Made by a program: the position numbers and the translations under genes
NCBI GenBank assembly: GCA_026419405.1
Contig: JANZZL010000109.1
Coordinates: forward strand, 1 to 51,154
Direction of reading: 5' to 3'
Source: Paracoccaceae bacterium
GTDB taxonomy: Bacteria; Pseudomonadota; Alphaproteobacteria; Rhodobacterales; Rhodobacteraceae
DNA: 51,154 nucleotides
The notes under the pieces: generated by a model
The model's input: only the letters and a program-made list of their open reading frames with translations
What the model was told of the DNA's origin: nothing
Databases searched by the model: none
Part shown: piece after piece, positions 18,865 to 25,895 of the stretch
Position numbering within the stretch: the first letter of the stretch is position 1
Layout: the number at the start of each line of letters is the position of its first letter

Positions 18865-20134
18865 GAGCCTGCTGGCGCGCCGCGCCCGGCTGATGGGGCC
18901 GAACGTGCCCACCTTCTACGAGACCCCGGTGCACATCGTGCGCGGCGAGGGCGTGTGGCTGTGGGACGCCGGCGGGCGGAAGTATCTCGACGCCTACAAC
19001 AACGTCCCCCAGGTCGGGCACTGCCACCCGAAGGTGGTGGAGGCGATCTGCCGGCAGGCCGCGACGCTCAACACCCACACCCGCTACCTGCACGAGGCGG
19101 TGCTCGACTACATCGAGCGGCTGACGGCGACGCTCGGCCACGGGCTGAGCCAGGCGATCATGGTCTGCACCGGGTCGGAGGCGAACGACATCGCGCTGCG
19201 GATGGCCCAGGCTACGACCGGCAAGCGCGGCATCATCGCCACCGACAACACCTATCACGGCAACACCGCGGCGGTGTCGCAGCTGTCCACCCGCCGCCCG
19301 CCGATCGGGGGCTATCCGCCGCATGTCCGCTTCGTGCCCGCGCCGGATTCGCTGCGGCCGGTGGGCGGCTCGGCGGCGGAGCAGCCCCAGGCCTTCGCCC
19401 GCAACGTCGCCCGCGCCATCGCCGAGCTGGAGGATTCCGGCATCGGCTTTGCCGGCATGATCCTCTGCCCGTTCTTCGCCAACGAGGGGTTTCCCGCGCT
19501 TTCGCCCGGCTTCTTCGCCCCGACCGAGGCGGTGATCCGCCGCGCCGGCGGGATCATCATCGCCGACGAGGTGCAGCCGGGCTTCGGGCGGCTCGGCACG
19601 CATTTCTGGGGGCACGACTGGCTCGGGCTCGCCCCGGACGTGGTCACCATGGGCAAGCCGATGGCGAACGGCCACCCGGTGGGCGCCGTGGTGGCCCGGC
19701 CCGAGGTGATGGCCGCCTTCCGCGAGGCCTTCGGCTACTTCAACACCTTCGGCGGCAATCCGGTCAGCGCCGCGGCCGCGATCGCCACGCTGGAGGTGAC
19801 GCGGGAGGAGGGGCTTCAGGAGAATGCCCGCGTCGTGGGCGCCCATGCGCGCGAGCGGCTGCGCGCGCTCTCCCACCCGCTGATCGGCGAGGTCCGGGGC
19901 GAGGGGCTGTTCTTCGGGGTGGAGTTCGTGACCGACGACCGCATGACCCCCGCCAGCGCCTTCACCGCGCGGCTGGTGGAGCGGATGCGCGAGGCGGGCG
20001 TGCTGCTCAACCGCATCGGCCGGCACGGCAACACGCTGAAGATCCGCCCGCCGCTGCCCTTCTCGCGCGAGAACGCCGACCTGCTGGTGGACAGCCTGGA
20101 GCGCGCGCTGGCCCAGACCCCGGTGCCCGCATGA
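18857..20134 (+). CDS. Class III PLP enzyme, AGXT2-like phospho-lyase type
   Basis: A 425-aa fold type I PLP enzyme. YLDAYNNVPQVGHCHPKVV (43-61) is the signature of the AGXT2L group (ethanolamine-phosphate and phosphohydroxylysine phospho-lyases), not of ordinary transaminases. The cofactor Asp is in IIADEVQPGFGR (D237), and the Schiff-base Lys is in VVTMGKPMANG (K267). It is translationally coupled (ATGA, 4-bp overlap) to an APH-fold kinase. That arrangement matches a kinase plus phospho-lyase route in which an amino alcohol is phosphorylated and then eliminated to ammonia, phosphate and an aldehyde. An omega-aminotransferase role is the alternative. Confidence 0.82.
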   Translation: MSESLLARRARLMGPNVPTFYETPVHIVRGEGVWLWDAGGRKYLDAYNNVPQVGHCHPKVVEAICRQAATLNTHTRYLHEAVLDYIERLTATLGHGLSQAIMVCTGSEANDIALRMAQATTGKRGIIATDNTYHGNTAAVSQLSTRRPPIGGYPPHVRFVPAPDSLRPVGGSAAEQPQAFARNVARAIAELEDSGIGFAGMILCPFFANEGFPALSPGFFAPTEAVIRRAGGIIIADEVQPGFGRLGTHFWGHDWLGLAPDVVTMGKPMANGHPVGAVVARPEVMAAFREAFGYFNTFGGNPVSAAAAIATLEVTREEGLQENARVVGAHARERLRALSHPLIGEVRGEGLFFGVEFVTDDRMTPASAFTARLVERMREAGVLLNRIGRHGNTLKIRPPLPFSRENADLLVDSLERALAQTPVPA

Positions 20135-21117
20135 CGCCGCAGGAGGCCGGGGCGCTCGCGGCCGAGGCGCTGGCGGCCTGGGGCGGCACCGGCACGCCCC
20201 GGCTTCTGAAGCTGCGCGAGAACGCGGTCTTCGAGGTGGCGCTGCCCGAGGTGGGCCGCGCCGTCCTCAGGCTGCACCGGCGCGGCTATCAGAGCGAGGA
20301 CGCGATCCGCTCGGAACTGTGGTGGATGGGCGCCCTGGCTGACCGCGGGCTCGGCGTGCCGCGGCCGCTGGCGACGCCCGGCGGCGAGGGAATCGCGCAT
20401 CTGGCCGACGGACGCATCGCCTCGATGCTGACCTGGGTCGAGGGCAGGCCGATCGGCGCCGCGGGGGTGCCGCTTCCGGGCGACGGCGCGGCGCAGCTGC
20501 GGCTGCATGCCAGCGTCGGCCGCGCGGTGGCCGAGCTGCACGTGGCGACCGACCGGCTGACCCTGCCGCCGGCCTTCCGGCGTCCGCGCTGGGATGCCGA
20601 GGGTCTGGTGGGCGAGGCGCCGTTCTGGGGCCGGTTCTGGGAGCACCCCGCCGCCACCCCGGACGAGCGCGCGCTGCTCACGCAGGCGCGGCACGCGGCT
20701 GCGGCGCGGCTTGCGGACTATGCCGCGGGCGGCGCGGACCAGGGCCTGATCCACGCCGACGTGCTGCGCGAGAACGTGCTCCGGCAGGGCCACCGGGTCG
20801 CGCTGATCGACTTCGACGATTCCGGCTGGGGCTTCCGGCTCTACGATCTCGGCACGGCGCTCAGCCAGTGCCTGGACGAACCGCACCTGCCCGCGATCGT
20901 CGAAGGGCTGATCGAGGGCTACGCCACCGAACGTCCGCTTTCGCCCGCCGACCTCGCGATGCTGCCCTGGTTCACCGCGCTGCGCACTTTCGCCTCGGTG
21001 GGCTGGACGATGCCGCGGCTTGCCCCGGACGACCCGGTGCACCGCCGCCACCTCGACCGCGCGCTGCGCGCCGCCCGGATCCTGCTGGACGGCGGCGACC
21101 TCTTCGCGCCGCCCTGA
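20131..21117 (+). CDS. APH-fold small-molecule kinase (hydroxylysine/ethanolamine kinase-like)
   Basis: A 328-aa protein with the aminoglycoside phosphotransferase/homoserine kinase II fold. The N-terminal lobe has FEVALPEVGRAVLRLHR. The catalytic loop is LIHADVLRENVL (H208, D210, N215) and the metal-binding Asp is in LIDFDDSG (D227). It starts on ATGA overlapping the PLP enzyme stop, so the two act together. The likely substrate is an amino alcohol made into the phosphate ester used by the phospho-lyase; hydroxylysine and ethanolamine are the precedents. Aminoglycoside resistance is unlikely in this context. The stop sits in a 12-bp tandem repeat that supplies a second in-frame stop. Confidence 0.78.
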   Translation: MTPQEAGALAAEALAAWGGTGTPRLLKLRENAVFEVALPEVGRAVLRLHRRGYQSEDAIRSELWWMGALADRGLGVPRPLATPGGEGIAHLADGRIASMLTWVEGRPIGAAGVPLPGDGAAQLRLHASVGRAVAELHVATDRLTLPPAFRRPRWDAEGLVGEAPFWGRFWEHPAATPDERALLTQARHAAAARLADYAAGGADQGLIHADVLRENVLRQGHRVALIDFDDSGWGFRLYDLGTALSQCLDEPHLPAIVEGLIEGYATERPLSPADLAMLPWFTALRTFASVGWTMPRLAPDDPVHRRHLDRALRAARILLDGGDLFAPP

Positions 21118-21137
21118 GCGCCGCCCTGAGCGCCGCC
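21106..21137 (+). repeat. 12-bp tandem repeat spanning the kinase stop codon
   Basis: GCGCCGCCCTGA occurs twice in tandem (21106-21117 and 21118-21129), followed by a partial third copy. The repeat unit contains the stop codon, so the reading frame has a second stop 12 bases later. Confidence 0.85.
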
Positions 21138-21153
21138 GGCCGAAGTGGCCCGG

Positions 21154-21684
21154 TCAGGCGCGCACGAGGGCGCCGAAGATCCGGTCCCGGTGCTCCTCGA
21201 GGTAGATCCGCAGCCAGGGGGTGAAGCGGTAGGGCCAGCGCGCGACCCGCGCGCAGAGGTCGTGGAAGCCGACCCACTCGACCGCCATGACCTCGGCGGG
21301 GTTCGGCTCGACCCGCGGTCGCCCATGGGCCGGCGCGAGGAAGATGTCGACCACCTCGTGCTCGGTCATGCCGCCGCCGACATCGGCGCGGTATTCCACC
21401 CGGTCGCGGAACACCGGGTAGAGCCCGGTCAGGCCGAGTTCCTCGCGCAGCCGGCGCACGGCGCAGTCCTGCGGGGCCTCGCCCCAGAGGGGATGCGTGC
21501 AGCAGGTGTTCGCCCAGAGGCCGGGCGTGTGATACTTGCCCAGCGCCCGACGCTGGATCAGCACGTCCTCGCCGTCGGTCACGAAGACCGATACCGCCTT
21601 GTGGCGCAGGCCCCTGCGGTGCACCTCGAGCTTCTCGACCGGGGTCAGGGTGCCGTTGACCCAGGCCGGGATCGTGTCTGTCAT
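21154..21684 (-). CDS. idi: Isopentenyl-diphosphate delta-isomerase type I
   Basis: A 176-aa Nudix-fold enzyme converting IPP and DMAPP, supplying geranylgeranyl units for bacteriochlorophyll and carotenoids. Visible features: the start region EVHRRGLRHKAVSVFV, the active-site Cys in WANTCCTHPLWGE, and a Nudix-like GEAPQDCAVRRLREELGL helix. The Glu-rich end region is EVVDIFLAPAHG. The ATG at 21684 overlaps the bchP stop (ATGA). The frame is open upstream but family similarity begins at MTDTIPAWVNG. It is the last gene of bchG-pucC-like-bchP-idi. Confidence 0.93.
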   Translation of the reverse strand: MTDTIPAWVNGTLTPVEKLEVHRRGLRHKAVSVFVTDGEDVLIQRRALGKYHTPGLWANTCCTHPLWGEAPQDCAVRRLREELGLTGLYPVFRDRVEYRADVGGGMTEHEVVDIFLAPAHGRPRVEPNPAEVMAVEWVGFHDLCARVARWPYRFTPWLRIYLEEHRDRIFGALVRA

Positions 21685-22862
21685 GTCGCGGTCGCCGGCA
21701 GGAGCCCGGTGAGATGTCCGATGTTCTTCAGCCCGATCTTGAGGTGCGCCAGCGGGCGGGCGCGGACCAGCTTCTTGTTCATGTAGGCCTCGAAGGTCAA
21801 CCTCTGCACGTCGACATCGTGACACAGGCTGACGAAGCGTTCGCGCCGCTCGTCGGAGCGGTAGTAGGCATCCTGCATCGCGCCGAGCACGCGGAACACG
21901 GTCCCGTGCTCTTTCAGGAACAGCCTGCGCGCGAGCCCCAGGTCCTTCGCGCGGCCCGAGGCCAGGCAGGCCTGCGCCGCCGTCGCCGCCACGCGCCCCC
22001 CGACCATCGCGTAGTAGATCCCCTCGCCGGAGGAGGGCGCGACCACGCCCGCCGCATCGCCCGCGAGCACCACGTCGCGGCCGTTGTCCCAGCGGTCGAG
22101 CGGCCTGAGCGGAATCGGCGCGCCCTCCCTGCGGATCGTCTCGCAGGCGGAAAGGCCCGAGGCGGCGCGCAGCCGGGCGGTGGCCTTCTTGAGGTCCACC
22201 CCGTCGCGGCCGGTGCCCATGCCCACGCTGGCCTGCGGCCCGTGCGGGAACACCCAGCCGTAGAAGTCGGGGCTGATCCGGCCGTCGTAGACCACGTCGC
22301 AGCGGACCGGGTCGTAGTCGCCCGCCGCCTCGGGGGCGCGGATGATCTCGTGGTAGGCGATGACATAGGGGATGCGGTCGCCGCCCGGCACCTCGGCGCG
22401 CGCCACGTCGGACCGGGCGCCGTCGGCCCCGATGACCAGGCGGGTCGCGACGACGCGCTCCTCACCGCTGGCCTTGTCGCGCCAGACGACGCGGGTCGCG
22501 CCGCCCCCGCGCTCGACCCTCAGGAAGGTGCCGGTCAGCCGCTCGGCCCCGGCGCGAGCGGCGCGGGCACGCAGGAACTCGTCGAAATGCTCGCGGTCCA
22601 CCATGCCGACGAAGCCGCCCTCGATGGGAATGTCCACCCGCCGCCCGCTCGGCGAGATCATCCGGGCGGTGCGGATGCGGGCGACGATCTGGCTGTCGGG
22701 GATGGCGAAGTCGGCGATCAGCCGCGGCGGGATCGCCCCGCCGCAGGGCTTGATCCGGCCGGCGCGGTCGAGCAGCGCCACCTTCCGCCCCGCCCGGGCA
22801 AGGTCCTCGGCCGCCGTCGCGCCCGCGGGTCCGCCGCCCACCACCACCACGTCGAAGGACAT
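21681..22862 (-). CDS. bchP: Geranylgeranyl diphosphate/bacteriochlorophyll reductase BchP
   Basis: A 393-aa FAD-dependent reductase that reduces the geranylgeranyl tail of bacteriochlorophyll to phytyl. The N-terminal dinucleotide motif is VVVGGGPAGATAAEDLA (about 6-22), followed by KPCGGAIPPRLI, typical of ChlP/BchP. DFYGWVFPHG and LAGDAAGVVAPSSGEGIYYAM mark the substrate and FAD-binding C-terminal halves. The start at 22862 is 4 bp after the upstream permease-like stop. Order and overlap match the conserved phototroph arrangement with bchG and idi. Confidence 0.95.
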   Translation of the reverse strand: MSFDVVVVGGGPAGATAAEDLARAGRKVALLDRAGRIKPCGGAIPPRLIADFAIPDSQIVARIRTARMISPSGRRVDIPIEGGFVGMVDREHFDEFLRARAARAGAERLTGTFLRVERGGGATRVVWRDKASGEERVVATRLVIGADGARSDVARAEVPGGDRIPYVIAYHEIIRAPEAAGDYDPVRCDVVYDGRISPDFYGWVFPHGPQASVGMGTGRDGVDLKKATARLRAASGLSACETIRREGAPIPLRPLDRWDNGRDVVLAGDAAGVVAPSSGEGIYYAMVGGRVAATAAQACLASGRAKDLGLARRLFLKEHGTVFRVLGAMQDAYYRSDERRERFVSLCHDVDVQRLTFEAYMNKKLVRARPLAHLKIGLKNIGHLTGLLPATAT

Positions 22863-22866
22863 CGCC

Positions 22867-24150
22867 TCACTCCCCCGGAACCAGATCGCGCATTGCCCGC
22901 CGCGGCCCCGGCGCGCCGATGATCCTGAGCGCCATCGCGGCGGCGGCGAGGAACAGCGCGGCCTCGAGGCAGAACACCAGGCCGAAGGCGGCGGCATCGC
23001 CGAGCCCGAGGCGGCAGAGGTCCGCCAGCCCCGCGCCGGCGAGCCCGCCGAAGCCCGCGGCGATCGCCTGCGCCGCGCCCCAGAGGCCCATGCGCGTGCC
23101 CTCGCGCCGGCCGCGGCCCTCGCCCGCGAGCGCCATCATCGAGCCGATCGCCGCCACCGCGAAGACGCCGTTGAAGACGCCCAGCGCCACCACGGCCGCC
23201 ATCAGCGGCCCGCCGGTCTGGCCGAGCAGCGTGATCGCCGCGAGCGCCGCGGCCGAGCCGAGGCAGCCCGCCGCCACCCAGGCCCGCAGCGAGCCGATGC
23301 CGAGCCCCGTGGCCGCCACCCCGACCAGCACCATGCCGAGGAACACCCCGCCGTTCTGGGCGCCCGAAAGCTGCGTCGACTGCCCCGGCGTGTAGCCGAA
23401 GACGAGCCCGGCGTAGGGTTCCAGGATCAGCTCCTGCATGAAGTAGGCGGTCATCGCGAGGAAGACGAAGAGCGTGAAGTTCCGCGCCCGGCGCTCGGCC
23501 CAGACCTCGGCCAGTCCCGCGCGGAACGGCATCGGATCGGGCTCCGCCCGGGCGGCGACGCGGCGCTCGATCCCGGCCACGGCGAGCGCGCCGAGCGCCA
23601 CCGCGCCGACGCAGACGGCGGCGACGATGCCGAGCAGCCGGGCGTCGGAATAGGGATCGAGCAGGGCGCCCGCCACCCCGGCCGTGACCGCGATGCCCGC
23701 GATCATCATCAGCCAGGTGATCGTGGCCGCCGCGGCGCGCCGGCGCGGATGCGTCGCGGTCGCCAGCAGCGCCAGCAGCGAGGTGCCCGAGGCGCCGACG
23801 CCGAGGCCGATCAGGGCATAGGCGATGACCGAGACGGCGAGGCCGGCCGCGAAGGCCCCGTCGATCAGCGTCACCGCCCAGGCCGCGAGCAGCGCGCCGG
23901 CCGCCAGCACGGCCATGCCCCCCATGATCCAGCGCGTCCGGTGGCCGCCGGTGTCGCTCAGGAAGCCCCAGTTCGGCCGGGTGATCTGGATGCCGTAGTG
24001 CAGCGCCACCAGCGCGCCGGGCAGCACGGCGGGCAGCGCCAGCTCCACCACCATCAGCCGGTTGAGCGTGGAGGTCGTCAGCACCACGATCGCGCCGAGG
24101 CACATCTGGACGAGGCCGAGCCGGACGATCGAGAGCCAGGAGAGCGTCAT
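22867..24150 (-). CDS. PucC-like BCD-family MFS protein (ORF428 type)
   Basis: A 427-aa membrane protein with about 12 spans, of the bacteriochlorophyll-delivery (BCD) family. Its length and its place between bchG and bchP match the Rhodobacter ORF428 family. Conserved stretches include LTTSTLNRLMVVEL, PNWGFLSDTGGHRTRWI and LQELILEPYAG-like residues (MQELILEPYAGLVFGYTPGQ). It is related to LhaA and PucC, thought to help pigment delivery and assembly of antenna complexes. ATG at 24150 overlaps the bchG stop by 4 bp. Confidence 0.9.
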   Translation of the reverse strand: MTLSWLSIVRLGLVQMCLGAIVVLTTSTLNRLMVVELALPAVLPGALVALHYGIQITRPNWGFLSDTGGHRTRWIMGGMAVLAAGALLAAWAVTLIDGAFAAGLAVSVIAYALIGLGVGASGTSLLALLATATHPRRRAAAATITWLMMIAGIAVTAGVAGALLDPYSDARLLGIVAAVCVGAVALGALAVAGIERRVAARAEPDPMPFRAGLAEVWAERRARNFTLFVFLAMTAYFMQELILEPYAGLVFGYTPGQSTQLSGAQNGGVFLGMVLVGVAATGLGIGSLRAWVAAGCLGSAAALAAITLLGQTGGPLMAAVVALGVFNGVFAVAAIGSMMALAGEGRGRREGTRMGLWGAAQAIAAGFGGLAGAGLADLCRLGLGDAAAFGLVFCLEAALFLAAAAMALRIIGAPGPRRAMRDLVPGE

Positions 24151-25049
24151 GCCATGCCCCTCAGCGCGAAGGCCGTCACCATCATGCCGGTCACGTAGAG
24201 GCCGACTCCGGTGGCGTTGTACCAGGGCGCCCGGCCCCTGGGGTCGGTCATCAGCACCGCCATGCAGGCCGCCTGCGCCATCAGCAGCACGGTGATCGCC
24301 ACGCCGAACCAGACTCGGTCCCAGGCGAACATCAGGAACACGAGCGCGATCTGCGGCGCGGCCATCACCCAGCAGGCGAGCCGCGCGGCCTTCGCCGGGC
24401 CCAGCGTGACGGGCAGCGAGCGCACGCCCGTCTGCCGGTCGCCCTCGAGCGCCTTGAAGTCGTTGAGCGTCATGATTCCGTGCGCGCCGAGGCCGTAGAG
24501 GACGGCGGCGATCAGCACCGGCCAGGAGGGCGCGCCGGCAGACAGCACCGCGGCGCCGGTGATCCAGGGCAGGGTCTCGTAGGACAGCCCGACGAGGCCG
24601 GGGCCGAGCCAGCCCGACCGCTTGAGCCGCACCGGCTCGGCGGAGTAGGCCCAGGCCGCAAGCACCGCGAGCACGGTGGCGCCGAAGCCCCAGCGCCCGA
24701 GCAGCCAGCCGAGCGCCAGCGCCGCCGCGCTCATCGCCAGGGCCACCCAGAGGCCCCAGCGCCCCGGCACCCGGCCGGAGGGGATCGGCCGGTGGGGCTC
24801 GTTGATCGCATCCACATGCCGGTCGCACCAGTCGTTGGCCGCCTGGCTCATGCCGCAGACCACGGGGCCCGCGAGCAGCAGGCCGAGGACCACCAGCGCC
24901 CACTGCCCCGAAGGCGCGGCGCCCGAGGAGACCGCGCCGCAGAGGTAGGCCCACATCGGCGGGAACCAGGTGATCGGCTTCAGCAGCTCGAGCAACGCCG
25001 GGAGCTCGGGCAGGCGGCGGGGCGTATGTAAACTTGTGCTGACAGTCAT
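24147..25049 (-). CDS. bchG: Bacteriochlorophyll synthase BchG
   Basis: A 300-aa UbiA-family prenyltransferase that esterifies bacteriochlorophyllide with geranylgeranyl or phytyl diphosphate in the membrane. Both Asp-rich motifs are present: NDWCDRHVD (72-80) and NDFKALEGD (196-204). The N-terminal stretch LLKPITWFPPMWAYLCG is typical. The start MTVSTSLHTPRR aligns with Rhodobacter BchG, and the 5' end of the gene overlaps one TGT-N12-ACA motif. It is the first gene of the operon, 129 bp downstream of cmk, a place where the upstream bchE/bchJ genes seen in Rhodobacter clusters are absent. Confidence 0.95.
   Translation of the reverse strand: MTVSTSLHTPRRLPELPALLELLKPITWFPPMWAYLCGAVSSGAAPSGQWALVVLGLLLAGPVVCGMSQAANDWCDRHVDAINEPHRPIPSGRVPGRWGLWVALAMSAAALALGWLLGRWGFGATVLAVLAAWAYSAEPVRLKRSGWLGPGLVGLSYETLPWITGAAVLSAGAPSWPVLIAAVLYGLGAHGIMTLNDFKALEGDRQTGVRSLPVTLGPAKAARLACWVMAAPQIALVFLMFAWDRVWFGVAITVLLMAQAACMAVLMTDPRGRAPWYNATGVGLYVTGMMVTAFALRGMA
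25027..25044. promoter_or_regulatory. PpsR/CrtJ-type operator 1 (TGT-N12-ACA)
   Basis: TGTAAACTTGTGCTGACA fits TGT-N12-ACA exactly. It lies inside the first codons of bchG and 7 bp from operator 2. Paired palindromes 7-8 bp apart are the classical arrangement for cooperative PpsR/CrtJ binding. Confidence 0.6.
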
Positions 25050-25051
25050 CC

Positions 25052-25069
25052 TGTCAGCAGACTAGCACA
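25052..25069. promoter_or_regulatory. PpsR/CrtJ-type operator 2 (TGT-N12-ACA)
   Basis: TGTCAGCAGACTAGCACA fits TGT-N12-ACA exactly. On the minus strand it covers TAGTCT, the best -10-like hexamer for bchG, so bound repressor would block RNA polymerase. It is just upstream of the bchG start. Confidence 0.65.
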
Positions 25070-25115
25070 GTTTTCCCGCCGGCCATCAGGAATCTCACGG
25101 GGCTGCGACGGAATG

Positions 25116-25133
25116 TGTCAGCTTCGGCTGACA
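25116..25133. promoter_or_regulatory. PpsR/CrtJ-type operator 3 (TGT-N12-ACA)
   Basis: TGTCAGCTTCGGCTGACA is a 7-bp perfect inverted repeat around TTCG that also fits TGT-N12-ACA. Its centre is 64 bp upstream of operator 2. It could be a cmk hairpin, but no T-run follows on the minus strand, so an operator reading is preferred. Confidence 0.55.
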
Positions 25134-25178
25134 GCCCCGCACCAGACCGCCGCCCTGCCGGGGGCGCGCCGCCGCCCG

Positions 25179-25796
25179 TCAGCGGCGCGCGGCGAGGGCC
25201 GCCTCCACCACTGCCACCGCGCGGGCGACGGCGTCCTCGATGCCGAGGTCGGTCGTGTCGAGAACCACCGCGTCCGCCGCCGGCCGCAGCGGCGCCGTCG
25301 CGCGCTCCGAATCGCGCCGGTCGCGCTCGCGCAGATCGGCCAGCACCGCGGCCTCGGTCGTGTCCACGCCCCTTGCCGCCAGCTCGCGGAAGCGGCGTTC
25401 CGCGCGGCGCGCATCCGAGGCCACGACGTAGAGCTTCACCTCGGCCTCGGGGCAGATGACGGTGCCGATGTCCCGCCCGTCGAGCACCGCGCCCCCCTCG
25501 CGCCGGGCGAAGGCGCGCTGGAAGCCGACGAGCGCCGCGCGCACCTCGGGCAGGGCGGCAACCCGGCTCGCCGCCTGTCCGACCTCGGGCGCGCGCAGGT
25601 CCTCGCCCGACAGGTCCGCCTCGGTGAGGCCCCGCGCCGCCTCGGCCGGCGGCATGCCCGCCAGCACCTTCCGCGCCACCGCCCGGTAGAGCAGCCCGGT
25701 GTCGAGATGCGCAAAGCCGAATCGGGCCGCGACCGCCCTCGCGATCGTCCCCTTCCCGGCCGCCGCCGGCCCGTCTATCGCCACGGTGAAGCGCAC
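25179..25796 (-). CDS. cmk: Cytidylate kinase
   Basis: A 205-aa NMP kinase that phosphorylates CMP and dCMP. The P-loop is [10 protein letters not shown] at residues 8-17, followed by [13 protein letters not shown] and [28 protein letters not shown] with the CMP-binding and lid residues. A GTG start at 25796 is preferred: it has GGAAGGAG four bases upstream and leaves the intergenic repeat at 25847-25888 untranslated. The alternative upstream TTG at 25856 lies inside that repeat. It follows aroA, as is common in alphaproteobacteria, but the usual next gene rpsA is replaced here by bchG. Confidence 0.93.
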   Translation of the reverse strand: MRFTVAIDGPAAAGKGTIARAVAARFGFAHLDTGLLYRAVARKVLAGMPPAEAARGLTEADLSGEDLRAPEVGQAASRVAALPEVRAALVGFQRAFARREGGAVLDGRDIGTVICPEAEVKLYVVASDARRAERRFRELAARGVDTTEAAVLADLRERDRRDSERATAPLRPAADAVVLDTTDLGIEDAVARAVAVVEAALAARR

Positions 25797-25846
25797 CGCT
25801 CCTTCCTCGCATCCCGCGCGCCCGTCCGCGCGCGATGGGCCTTCCT

Positions 25847-25888
25847 CTTGTCCCAAATACGCCGGGGGTCCGGGGGCGGAGCCCCCGG
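25847..25888. repeat. Rhodobacterales-type intergenic repeat, copy 1
   Basis: CTTGTCCCAAATACGCC is followed by a hairpin with stems CCGGGGGC (25870-25877) and GCCCCCGG (25881-25888) around GGA. It sits between aroA and cmk. A second copy of the same layout is at 33001-33028, so this is a dispersed element rather than a gene-specific terminator. Confidence 0.7.
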
Positions 25889-25895
25889 CCCGGCC

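Noticed and set aside
25116-25133. Hairpin as cmk terminator
   Set aside because: The stem is only 7 bp, the tetraloop is TTCG, and no T-run follows on the minus strand. It matches TGT-N12-ACA and sits with two further copies, so an operator is more likely.
25797-25856. Extended N-terminus of cmk from an upstream TTG
   Set aside because: The extension would translate the dispersed repeat, and GTG 25796 has the only good ribosome site.
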